Below, one piece after another: positions 1 to 9,886 of a stretch of DNA of 64,000 nt. The stretch lies in contig MU400528.1 in the NCBI GenBank assembly GCA_022578965.1, forward strand, positions 186,001 to 250,000, given 5' to 3'. Made by a program: the position numbers and the translations under genes. Source of the DNA: Xylaria sp. FL1777 (Eukaryota > Ascomycota > Sordariomycetes > Xylariales > Xylariaceae). Below the pieces are notes generated by a model. It saw nothing but the letters and a program-made list of their open reading frames with translations. It was not told the DNA's origin and did no database searches. Position 1 is the first letter of the stretch, and every line of letters begins with the position of its first letter.

Positions 1-619
1 TGTACGCTTCAATGTACTTCTCTTTATTATTTGGTTGCATGGCAATTGATTAATGTTAGTCATTATGCAGTGCTGGGGAATAACATTCAAGGATAAATGC
101 AACACACATCAACTGGTAGAACATCTCTAAATCAGTCACCCAAGTCTTTCATATACGTAAAACTCTACGCGCAGAAAGGTGAAGTAAGGAATTGGTAGCA
201 GTATGTTTTTGCCCTGCTTTATCAAATACTGGGTGGTGATAGAATGCTTCGATGTCGTTCAGATAGGTGCTGTATGGTGCTTGGAATGGACATTCTTGAC
301 ACGAAATCGACCATTTCAATATAGCTGCAAACCAGCCCACAAAGGTTCAGAGACCTTTTATCACAAGGAAAAATTTTTGACACGTAGTTTCAAATAATCA
401 ACCTGCTAAGCAGAGAGGATTCTATGTATTGCATTGCCAGTCTAGTTATTTAACATACAAAGCCCTTCCAGGCATCTTCCAGACGTGTATCCTGGAGTTT
501 TCCCTGGCATGTTCCCTGACGTTCTTACAAGCTTTCTTCCAATCCTTCTTCCAAGTGTCTTCCATCAAAGTTATCCGAAAGCTTCCAAGTGGAAGAATCA
601 TTCTCATTCCCCTTCTCAT
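1..619. other. Intergenic left edge, no gene seen
   Basis: No convincing coding region. The open frames are short, overlap one another and show no recognisable domain. The right part is the 3' flank of the leftward zinc-finger gene, whose stop codon is at 620-622. Confidence 0.6.
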
Positions 620-1633
620 CTAAACCCGGCGATGGGCAGCACGATTGTGTCGCTTGATGCAGCGCTGCACGGTATCAGCACGGCTGAAGACCTTGCCGCA
701 GTCGGGCCAAGGGCACTGTTCGGGCCGGAGACCCTCGGACTCGCCAAGTTGCTGGTGAAGCACGAAGTGCGCGATCAGCTCGTGCTCTGTGGCAGTAATG
801 GTTCCGCAGTGTGGGAAGTTGCACCGGGTGCCGGGGTGTCTGTCTTGGCAGTGCTTCACGAGATTGGATTTCTTCTCGTATTCTTGGGGGCAGCGGGGGC
901 AGACAAATGGCCGGACCGGATTGTAGTCAGGGCGGGAGACGGATCTAGAGATGGGGATGAAACGGGACGGGGATAGAGGTGGGTTTCGAATCAAGTCGTG
1001 GTCGGCGTCTTGTTCATCATTGTGATAGTCAAGTTGGTCATCAGGAGGGGAGTCATTTCCACTGTCGCTAGATTCCCTATGATCATCAGAATCAGGAGCC
1101 TGGGATTCTTCATCAGAATCTCCTCGCTGGATATTCACAATGTAATTAATGCCACGATAAAAAATAAGATCAGCGTCAGGTTGTTCATTCTCTCTCGGCT
1201 CGATATTCATGGTGTAAGTAACGCCACGGCGAAGAAAAATTTCAACCTCGGGTTCTTCATCGAGTGTTTCCTGATTGGTATCCACAGTGGAGGTAGAGTC
1301 GCTGAGAACAAGAGCATCAGCCTCAAGCTCGGATTCTCCATCAAATATTTCCTGATTGATATCCGCAGTAGAGATAGAGTCGCTACCATCAGCCTCAAGC
1401 TCGGGTTCTTCATCAGATGTTTCCTGATTGATATCCGCAGTGGAGGTAGAGTTGCTGCCATCAGCCTCAAGCTCGGGTACTTCATCAGATGTTTCCTGAT
1501 TGATTACCACAGTGGTGATAAAACTGCGGCGATCAGCCTCAAGTGCGGCGCAACGGGCAGCAACACTGATGATCTGTCTGTCAGGCTCATCTCCAGCAGG
1601 AGACTCGCTGGCTCTTTGATCTTCATGCGACAT
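620..1633 (-). CDS. C2H2 zinc-finger protein with acidic tandem repeats
   Basis: Single-exon frame of 337 residues. The C-terminus holds three zinc-finger-like units: C-x2-C-x12-H-x4-H at about 245-266, C-x4-C-x12-H-x3-H at about 271-293, and a third at 307-334 in which the first histidine position is Cys (Q-R-C-I-K-R-H), so it may be C2HC or use later His residues. Residues 44-133 are a tandem repeat of about 24 residues (core INQETSDEEPELEADGS), strongly acidic. A second short duplication follows (RRGVTYTMNI, then YRGINYIVNI). The frame stays open upstream to a TTG at 1675, but the first ATG is at 1633 and is taken as the start. Probably a nuclear DNA- or RNA-binding regulator with an acidic, activation-like region; this role is inferred, and I do not recognise an orthologue. 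Confidence 0.75.
   Translation of the reverse strand: MSHEDQRASESPAGDEPDRQIISVAARCAALEADRRSFITTVVINQETSDEVPELEADGSNSTSTADINQETSDEEPELEADGSDSISTADINQEIFDGESELEADALVLSDSTSTVDTNQETLDEEPEVEIFLRRGVTYTMNIEPRENEQPDADLIFYRGINYIVNIQRGDSDEESQAPDSDDHRESSDSGNDSPPDDQLDYHNDEQDADHDLIRNPPLSPSRFIPISRSVSRPDYNPVRPFVCPRCPQEYEKKSNLVKHCQDRHPGTRCNFPHCGTITATEHELIAHFVLHQQLGESEGLRPEQCPWPDCGKVFSRADTVQRCIKRHNRAAHRRV
1235..1504 (-). repeat. Coding tandem repeat, about 72-bp unit
   Basis: Nearly four copies of a 72-81 bp unit inside the zinc-finger gene. Each encodes an INQE...ELEAD...STSTAD block; one unit is lengthened by three residues and the last is partial. The reading frame is kept across all copies. Confidence 0.85.
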
Positions 1634-3562
1634 TCTCGAAGAGATCGAACGCGAAGGCGTGGACACAAAGGTCAATGTTATACTATCAACAGGTAAGAAA
1701 ATATCCGTGAGATTTCCCGAGTGCTACGATATTAATGAAACTTACATAAGATGGGCGGTAGCCTCTTTGTATTAGGTTGTTGTATGTGTGAATCGGCAAT
1801 GAGAAACTGTTTAATTCAGTTGTTGTGTGTGTGAATCGGCGACGAGGAACTGTTTGATTCAGTTGCTGTATATATGAATCGGCAACAAGGAACTGTTTAA
1901 GTTTGATTTGATTGGGTGAAAAGTGATGAACCGAATTGTGAGTAATGTTAAGTGAAGAGATCGAAGTGAGTTGGATGGAGATAGGAGTGGTGATCTCTAC
2001 AGAACACTGAGTAAGAAAAAGAAGAGAGGAGGAGAGAAGGACTTGTCGGGAGGGGAGAGAGTGCAGACAGACATAGCAAGATCCTATGGACACACCGTTG
2101 CTCGGCGACGGCCGTTTCATTCACTAATATTAACTACATAGTGAATACTGGGAGGGCAAGCAGTGAATGGGGCCTACGCTAACAACCAGAACTCAGAGGG
2201 TCAATGGAATAGAGGAGTAAAATAGAGTCAACACTACGCTAAGTGGCCAAAGCGCTAAGTAAACAGTACATCTTTAAGATGTACTCAGGGAAGACTCTCC
2301 CATAGATATTACAATGCTGCTCATTTCTTCTAGATACTTCTCTTCGTCTCTCTATACATAAGGTAGCAACAAACAGGTGCAGTGGATATACTCGCGTTGC
2401 CGGGAAACAAGGCTTGATAGAGATAGCAGTAGATAGCAGTAGAAATCCATGCTCCCTATCCTATAAGATGGGGAATTCCTTCTACAGGAGGTATGTCGAA
2501 GGACTCAGTCACTAGTCTAGTCAATGACTATGTTGCAGTACAAACTATGAAGAACCACATAAATGTTAGGCTAAAGGATATGTAGATAATTCTAGTTAGA
2601 AGTGCCCGTATTGTAGAAGAGGAGGTGAGATGAATATTACCGAATAAAATTCAAACAACGTCAATGATGAACTCAAGAGAAAGCATCAACAGATGGCATA
2701 TAGAGGCATTCGACATGTGTAGGGTGATTAGCTTAAAGTTCCGTGAAGGCCCAAGGATGGCATTCGCCAACCTATTTTACGTACCAGGTATATACAAACA
2801 CACAGACGAAGAACTGGACACATAAAAGTAATTCATATGTGCATGTGCATAGTTGTGATAGTCCATCTACCTATTCTACCCTAGTACCCGCAACTCCGCA
2901 ATATCAAGACGCCAAAACGTCCAGGACGCAAATGATAAACGAGACAAGACAACCTCAAGACTGGACCGAATCAATTGCAAGAAGGGGTTGCCAGTAAGGG
3001 GTTCTGTCCCTGGGGTATACCGAAAAATTCGACGCCGGAGAGAAAGGACCCAAAGCCAAGGGCCAAACAACAAAAACAAGAAGAAAAAAAACCTAGAGTA
3101 CAGACTAGAGAGTTCCTACTCTATAGGCAAAAACATCATCGACTTTGCTTAGCATCTCCCGATCAGTGTGTCGGTGAATCCGTGTATATCGGAGATGTTA
3201 TAATGACCGTCACTAATGGCTGTCTCTCTGCTTGCTACCAGATATGGCGAAGTGCAAAAAGCCCGACGACAAAAGTTTGTGACAATCGTCGAGAAGAGCG
3301 TTCTCTCGTAGTAGGCAAACGCCAGCGTGGGCCCAGACTACTTAGATGAGATTGACCTCGGTGGACAGGGGTGTGTCAGGGTTGACCTGTGCGACTCGGA
3401 GGATTAGACTCTGACAGATCTTCAAGCGCGGTAGTAGCAGTGATAGGATTGGTCTTGCTCGGTATGCGATGTGACCAATATAGAGTGACGCGAGAGCAGA
3501 TAAACGAGATGAAGCAGGGAGCAGAGGGAATCGTCGGTGCAACATTAAAATAAAAATCCGCG
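1634..3562. other. Upstream region of zinc-finger gene; no other gene seen
   Basis: Contains the 43-bp tandem repeat and a purine-rich stretch at about 2010-2040, CT-rich on the minus strand and typical of fungal promoters or leaders. A 144-codon minus-strand frame at 1686-2120 largely encodes the 43-bp repeat and is not supported as a gene. Frames at 2743-3349 lack recognisable content. Confidence 0.5.
1777..1900 (-). repeat. Three tandem copies of a 43-bp unit
   Basis: Copies begin at 1777, 1820 and 1863 and share the core TGAATCGGC followed by AACTGTTT; the last copy is slightly short. They lie about 150-270 bp upstream of the zinc-finger start codon, in its promoter or 5' leader. Confidence 0.9.
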
Positions 3563-4422
3563 TCACGTCACCACTGCAGGGATAGGTCGACTTACAGGGG
3601 CCGCGGGGGCGACGGGTCGCGCCGGCGAGGGTGGAGCCGGGGGGGCCTTGCGGGGGCTGCCGAAAGGGGAAGAGCCGCTCTTGTTGGCGCCGGCGATGCC
3701 GACACGGGACGCTGCCGCCTTCTCCTTCAGGATGGCGATACTGCAGTGGGTGAAGAGAATGAGAGTCAGTCGCTTCTGAAACACACAACACATACACACA
3801 ATTACAATAATGTCTTGTGTCAGCAAGAAGGAAAAGGGGGTAGGTAGAATTGAGTGGGAGCTCGGGGGGAAGGGGAGGAGGGGCTGAGGCATGACAAAGA
3901 CCCAAGCGAGACAAGCTGGGGGCAAGCGGCATTGAGGTGGCGCGGCGCGAGAGCTTTAAGAGGCGCAGAAACAAGGGTTTTGGACACAAACGAAAAGAAG
4001 GCGACCTCAATTGCCGACCGGCGACACGACGATAGTGGCAGTGATGGGGAGACGGTGAGAAGGTGAGAAGCTTACTCGTCCTCGGAAAGACCGGGAAGAC
4101 TGATCGTCTCATGTTTGAAGTTGAACGGTGCAGACTATAAGGAACAAAACAATGTTATGTCAGCACTCGTTCTCGTAATTGAGTGTTGTTGGTAAATATA
4201 GAGCATGCATGCATGCAGTCATGACCTGGCAGGGTTGAGGTAGGGGGATGAGCTGTCGAGGTCAATTGATCCGCAGATGACATAACGCAAAACAAGACTT
4301 ACGATTTGCAGAGGGTGCGAGTTACGCTTCTCGCTCGCAGCAGCAGCGGCGGCAGCCTTGGATTTCATGCCGACGAGACGCTGCAGTCTCGTGGTGAAAG
4401 TGCTGAATAACAGGCACGTCAT
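3563..4422 (-). CDS. Small protein with CRIB-like motif
   Basis: Three-exon model, 118 residues: exons 4422-4303, 4134-4076 and 3740-3563. Donors are gtaagt and gtaagc, acceptors tatag and ctgcag; phases are 0 and 2 and the frame closes with TGA. After an Ala-rich N-terminus (MTCLLF...SKAAAAAAAS), residues 40-55 read ISAPFNFKHETISLPG. This fits the first half of the CRIB consensus (I-S-x-P-x2-F-x-H) that binds Cdc42/Rac GTPases, though the usual H-V-G end is lost. A helical stretch (DDIAILKEKAAASRVG) and a Pro/Ala-rich tail follow. The motif exists only after splicing, which supports the model. Role as a small Rho-GTPase effector is inferred. A gtaagt near 3593 could be an extra donor giving another C-terminus. 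Confidence 0.6.
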
Positions 4423-6075
4423 TGTTTGTGGTGGTGATGGTGATGGTGAGGGAGATGAAATCGGCCGACAGGCGGCGATAGTTTGTGGCACCGTGGACTG
4501 TACCAATGTTGGCAGTGAAAGACAGGTCGGTAAACGAGTGTTGGTTGGGACCGAAGGGATGGGTTGGGAGGGTGATTGGCGATCTGAGATGGAAGAGAGC
4601 AGCCAATTTTGGGTTGATGAGGTCGGAGTGGAAGGTTTGCTCACAAAGGTCGTTGATTTTGGGGAATGGATGCACTGTTTAAGGTAGGTAGATATGTAGA
4701 GTAGAATGTGGGTGGGGTACTTCAGGTATAATTATCGTAATTAATGGTTTAGTGTCGATAGTAGAGGTCCAAGGTTGCTTGCGCCAATGCGCATAACTCA
4801 GCACAGTTGTTTGGGGCTGAAAGCTGCAACAGCTGACCGAGGCAACAGAGTTGTGTGTGTCTGTGTGGGTGTGTGTCGGGGTCTGTTAATGCTTGCTGGA
4901 CCCCAGCTGAAATGCAAACAATCCGTCAACTGATAGTGGTGTGCTTATTGCCAAATAGTTGTTTTAAGTATCTAGCAGAGAAATGAGTGGCAGATATAGT
5001 AGAAGTAGTAAAACTTGTTATGCTGTCTTTCGGCTGGCAGTGATCTGCATGAATTGCAATTTGGGAGTTGTTGCGGTACTCCAAATGGAAAAGAGGTAGG
5101 CAAATACTTTGGCAGGTAGAATATCGACTTTAGGCGACGACGGATTGAATAGACGATTGATCAACAATCAAGTTTATGCACCATCACGGCGGTGAAAGGA
5201 CTGGCTTTCTTTTTCAGACGACGAGGAATGAGGAGACAACAGCAGCAGTCAGCCCGCCCAGTGAGCGTTGTACACCCTGCCAAGCCCTGAAGCCAATGAG
5301 TCTTATGATGCGAGCCCGGTGTCAAAGGAATTGTCGGCTAGATGATATCTCGTCCTTGCCAACGGCCTTGGCTAAGGTTAAGTGGCTCTAAGCGCACTCT
5401 TTCTATCAACTATGGCAAACAAAAGCGAAAGTACAAAGGAGCGGACGGTCGGTAATGCGCAGAATTCTCGGTTGCGAGTCGGCGGAGGCTACCGTACAAG
5501 AGAAAGAAATGTACAGAAGTGTAGAGCCTGCCTAAGCTGTTGAATCGTGACTTAGAGACGTTGGATTTAAAGGCTAGATTGTGTCACAAAGAGGAAGCAG
5601 GCACCGGGTTGGCTGTGACATCACTGGGGCTTGAAAGAAGCCGATGAAAACGGTAACTAATTATATAGAAACTAGCATCTGGTCGCAACGCGTGGACACG
5701 GGATGTGCCGCGGAATGCAGCCAATCTTCAGGAACCAGGGGAGACGCAAGGGTTGCATGGTCCAGGTAGAGCATGTCTTCGTCCCAATTGGTAGATGGAA
5801 TGGTGTCAACCTGTCAAGGTGTACCAACCCGAATGCAAGACAACCAAATCCTTGCCACGCTCACGCCCAGACTGGACACTTGTGGTGCTGCTGAGACATC
5901 GCCGTAAGGCCAGGCTCCATTTGCCGAATCAAGGTACTATACTTAGATGTCCCATTCTCTCGGGAATCCCCTGACAGACGGATGAGGAGTGATCCACATT
6001 CCAGATCTTGAAAATCCCTGCCACACCCCGGACACGTCCCCCCCTAGAAGCCGGCGGCTCCCCTCCGCTGCTCAT
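4423..6075. other. Intergenic, no gene seen
   Basis: Promoter side of the CRIB-like gene on the left, 3' flank of the aldehyde dehydrogenase on the right. A short GT-rich run lies near 4850-4880. Open frames such as 5176-5391 and 5703-5894 are short and unremarkable. Confidence 0.5.
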
Positions 6076-7593
6076 CTATTTGGGGTAGTCCTTCAAATGG
6101 AAGCTCTTAAGCTTTACAAACTGGTCAAACCCATATCTGCTTAGCGTAACGCCCTTGCCGGAATTCTTCCATCCGGTCCACGCAAGATCGGGGCTCGGGA
6201 AATCCGCTCGGTTGACAAAGGCGGTGCCCGCCTCGACTCGCTGCGCGAGCTCATAGCCCTTGGATGTGTCCTGCGTCCAAATGCTAGCAGTCAACCCAAA
6301 TTCGCTGTCATTCATCAATTGAATTGCTTCGTCGTCATCCTTAACCTTCATCACGGAAATTACCGGCCCAAACGTTTCTTCCGTCATGACTGTCATGGTA
6401 TGGTTTACGTCGATCAATAGGGTGGGTTTGACGAAGTTGCCTAGGGGAGGCAGGGTGTTGAATGTCGGGTTATCGGGTGTCGCGTCTTTGGCGCCCTTCT
6501 CTAAAGCATCCTTAATATGGGCCTCTATAGTCTCTTTGGATCGCTTCGAGATGACAGGTCCGATTTGGGTTTCTTTTTCTAGGGGGTCGCCGACCTTATA
6601 ACCCTTCAAAACTTTTTGCGTAGCCTCAATAAAGGAGTCGTAGATCTTCTCGTCGACATATACCCTTTCTATGGCACAGCAACTCTGACCAGAATTGAAG
6701 ATAGAACCGTCAACAATTTCAGCTGCCGCCCAATCAAGGTCGACATCTTTCCTCACATACGCTGGGTCTTTGCCACCAAGCTCCAAGCCAACATTAACAA
6801 TCCTGTCAGAAGCAGCCTTTTGGACAGCCAAGCCTCCAGCAACAGAACCTGTAAAACATATCAATGAGATCTTGGGATTTCGCACAAATGATTCCATGAT
6901 CAACGGTGAACCACAGTGGAAGTACTGTAGAACACCTGCCGGTAAGCCGGCTTCACTGAATATCTTGGTGACATGCTCAGCAATTGTAGGTGTCTGGGGT
7001 GATGGCTTCAGGATGACTGTGTTGCCAGCAAGAAGAGCCGGGATGAGCGAGTTAACCAAGATCAAGTAAGGATACTGGGAACGTCAGTTCATGACGATAA
7101 CAACTAGTTATCGGGATAAGAAGTATCTTACGTTCCAGGCGAATATGACCAGAACCGGTCCTACAGGAACCTTGCGAATAAAACGCTTGAATCCCTTTTC
7201 GACTTCGCCTTCCGTATCCTTCAACCTCTCCTCACTAATCTTGATCAAATATTCAGCACGTTTGAGGGCCGTCGCAACTAATTAGTTATTAGTCAGCTCG
7301 ACAGTCATCATAGCTAGGCATTAGGTATCCTTACTTTCGCCTCCAGTATATGCGATGGGACGTCCCATCTGCACTGTGATTTCTTCCGCTAGCTGGTCCT
7401 TTTGCTTTTCTAGAAGTCCTAAGGCTTTCTTGACGATGATTGTACGGTCCGTCAAAGAAGTTTCCCGCCATGTCTTGAATGCCTCTGAGGCAACTTTGGG
7501 AATCTCTTCCAAATCTGATGCGCTCACCCCATTACGAGTCAGGATCGGTTCGTTGGTTGTGGGCGAAATAGTTGTGATGATTTCAACAGACAT
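6076..7593 (-). CDS. Aldehyde dehydrogenase (NAD(P)-dependent)
   Basis: Oxidises an aldehyde to the acid with NAD or NADP. Exons 7593-7335, 7277-7132 and 7074-6076 give 467 residues, close to the family norm; the two introns are 57 nt each with GTAAG donors. Visible family features are the Asn of FAWNYPYL (N135, around intron 2), the cofactor-binding FTGS at 209-212, the general base in LELGGKD (E233) and the nucleophile in FNSGQSC (C267). The C-terminal SRYGFDQF block is also typical. No targeting peptide is obvious at the N-terminus, so it is probably cytosolic. Substrate cannot be read from sequence; the GQSCCAIERVYV form resembles short aliphatic or semialdehyde-type family members. It is divergent from ESF2 with 406 bp between start codons. 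Confidence 0.93.
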
Positions 7594-7999
7594 TGTGATT
7601 TGGGAAGAAGGATAAGAAAGTAAGGAATTACGTATATTTCAAGCCAGATCCTTATTTTCCTCAGTTCAACTCAGTGAATTTGATACTTATATTGAACTGG
7701 GTTTATTTGAGGTGTGTGAAGTCTTGTCGAACGTCATTGATCAAGCTTGATTACAAGGACTTACATTATTGGTCTTCAATTACCTATCTTTACTCTCCAC
7801 CAAACAGAGGGGCAACACAGTTGCACAACAGGAGGGAAACTGTAACCCCGCCAAAGGCCCCGATAAATAAATGCTTTCTCTTTATGCTTATCATCTCTTA
7901 TCGAAACTCTAATTATTTTAGCTGCGTTCTCGGCGACATAAGCATTGCTTTGTTAATTTGCTGCAATTTTATTGCTCCGAATCTACCACGGTCGCTACC
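7594..7999. promoter_or_regulatory. Shared divergent promoter region, ALDH / ESF2
   Basis: A 406-bp gap between two outward-facing start codons. It must hold both promoters; I see no clear TATA box or named factor site. Confidence 0.55.
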
Positions 8000-9274
8000 A
8001 TGCCAGCCGAGAAGCGAAACCATTTCCTCGATATCGACGAGAGCGACGACGACGGCAGCCAAGGCTATGATTCCGAGGCCGAACAGCCGCGGAAGGGCAC
8101 ATCTAAGCGTCGCAAGCTCAATCGAGATGATGAAACCGATGAAAACGAACCATTAAGCGCCGATGAGGCTCTGGGAGAGGAAGTGGAAGAGGAAGAAGGA
8201 GAAGAAGTTAATGATGAGGATGATAATGAGAGAGAGAAAACGCCTGACCACCGTGAAAAGTCTCCCGGGAAAGGCGAACCAACATCAAAAAGCTCGGATC
8301 TACCAGACGTATCGCGACCATTGACGAGAAAAAACCTCGTGGCCACAGAAAAGGCAGTGAAAAGAAGCGGTGTTATTTACATCTCCCGCATACCACCGTT
8401 TAGTACGTGGCACAGGCGTTATTTTTCGATGGCTTTTGAAATCCATATCACCCCATCCTTGAGCGACCCAATCTTACTCTTGGTCAAGCACTAATTGGGA
8501 CTTCCGCAGTGAACCCCGGCGCAGTACGATCCATATTCGAGCGATTTGGAAAAATAAACAGAGTATATTTGGCCCCCGAGGACGCTCGAGCCCGGGCCCG
8601 AAGACTTCAACATGGCCAGAACCGAAAGAAGAACTTCACTGAGGGTTGGCTGGAATATGTACGGAAGGACGATGCGAAAGCGGCGGTTGAATTGCTTAAT
8701 GGCACAACGCTGGCTGAGCTGGGCATGGCGAAGAAGCGAAGCTATTATCGTGACGATATCTGGAGGTACGACATCCAGCACACAGCCTTTTGTTACAACT
8801 AATCTCTAACTCTATTTTAGTTTACGATACTTAAAAGGATTCAAGTGGCGTATGTATTCTCTTCTCTATTCTATCCGACTTGTACAGTATTTAATTACCT
8901 AGAGTGGCTGGAAGCACAACGCTTGGAGGTGGACTCATAAACTGACGAGGACTTCTCTAGATAATCTTACTGAGCAGATAGCGGCAGAGACAGCAGAGAG
9001 GCAGTCAAGAATGCGCGCGGAACTGAGCAAAGCAACCAAAGAAAACAAGGAGTTTGTGCGCAACATCCAGAAGGCTAAGGAGCTTGAAGGCATACAATCC
9101 AAAGCAGCAGCGAAGCAGGCCAAAAACACCGAAAATACGGAGACAGCTGCCGACCCCGTTCCAGAAGCTGAATCGAAGAAGAGCCTACGCAACTTCAAAC
9201 AGTATTCTGCGGGCAAGAAAAAACCAGAAGAAGCCACGGAGGCCGCGAAGAGGGTCCTCAGTCAATTGTTTTAG
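8000..9274 (+). CDS. ESF2: Pre-rRNA-processing protein Esf2
   Basis: Nucleolar RNA-binding protein of the small-subunit processome; in yeast Esf2 helps early 18S pre-rRNA cleavages and stimulates the helicase Dbp8. Exons 8000-8402, 8510-8765, 8821-8849 and 8961-9274 give 333 residues. Residues 1-100 are acidic and basic low-complexity sequence with a KRRK nuclear signal. The RRM-like core starts at about 124 (GVIYISRIPPF, then FERFGKINRVYLAPED) and continues through FTEGWLEYVRKDDA and YYRDDIW. The 29-nt third exon encodes SLRYLKGFKW, and His230 is split by intron 3 (C+AT), giving the conserved KWHNLTEQIA. The lysine-rich tail (ENKEFVRNIQKAKELEG) matches Esf2/ABT1. The start ATG has good context (ACCATGC). 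Convergent with NMD3. Confidence 0.93.
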
Positions 9275-9886
9275 TGCACTTTCAGCAATGATACCCATAT
9301 TCGAGACACTTGAAATGTCTCTAATCTAATAGATGGAATGAGCGTAGCGATATTCTCTCGCCTAAAGTGCAAACAGTCTTCAATTAATCAGAGCGCGGCT
9401 ATAATGACAAAAATCCGACTTTCGTAGTTCTGTATTTCTACCATCCCAGCCATGCGAACAGCATATCGCTACCTCTCCAGCTCCACCATGTCGGGCTCTT
9501 CACACCCGACGACCGCCTCGTATCCCCCCATCCATGAACTTCAGGATCAGTGAAGTGAATGGGCTCGTGTGAAATATGACAGGGACATGATGAGGCAGTT
9601 CTGTAGCTCAAAGTTACCCGACCATTAAAAATGGAAGCTGAACGCACGCTGCTATATTTCTGGATAGCAGTAGTCCTATTACCCCTTTTCATAGTACAGA
9701 GCTCGACGCTCTGTCTGCATTATGTTCCTGGCCTCCCTACAATATTTCCGAAACTAACAGAGCGACTGTGTGTGCAACCATGTTTGCCACGCCTGTACTG
9801 TGTATATGATAATAATATCTTAGGAGAAAAGGTGAAAGGCATCAAGTTGCAATAGATTACTGTGATTAGTTATAATCTCAAAATAT
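9275..9886. other. Convergent 3' intergenic region
   Basis: Lies between the ESF2 and NMD3 stop codons and should hold both terminators. A frame at 9438-9692 has no recognisable content. Confidence 0.55.

Noticed and set aside
485..1696. Open frames on the + strand (163 and 232 codons) over the zinc-finger gene
   Set aside because: They are antisense shadows; the minus strand carries the zinc-finger signatures and acidic repeats.
1686..2120. 144-codon minus-strand frame upstream of the zinc-finger gene
   Set aside because: It starts with ATG but mostly translates the 43-bp tandem repeat, has no domain, and ends before the zinc-finger start; more likely leader sequence.
3342..4112. 256-codon minus-strand frame
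   Set aside because: It runs through exon and intron of the CRIB-like gene in a different frame and lacks motifs.
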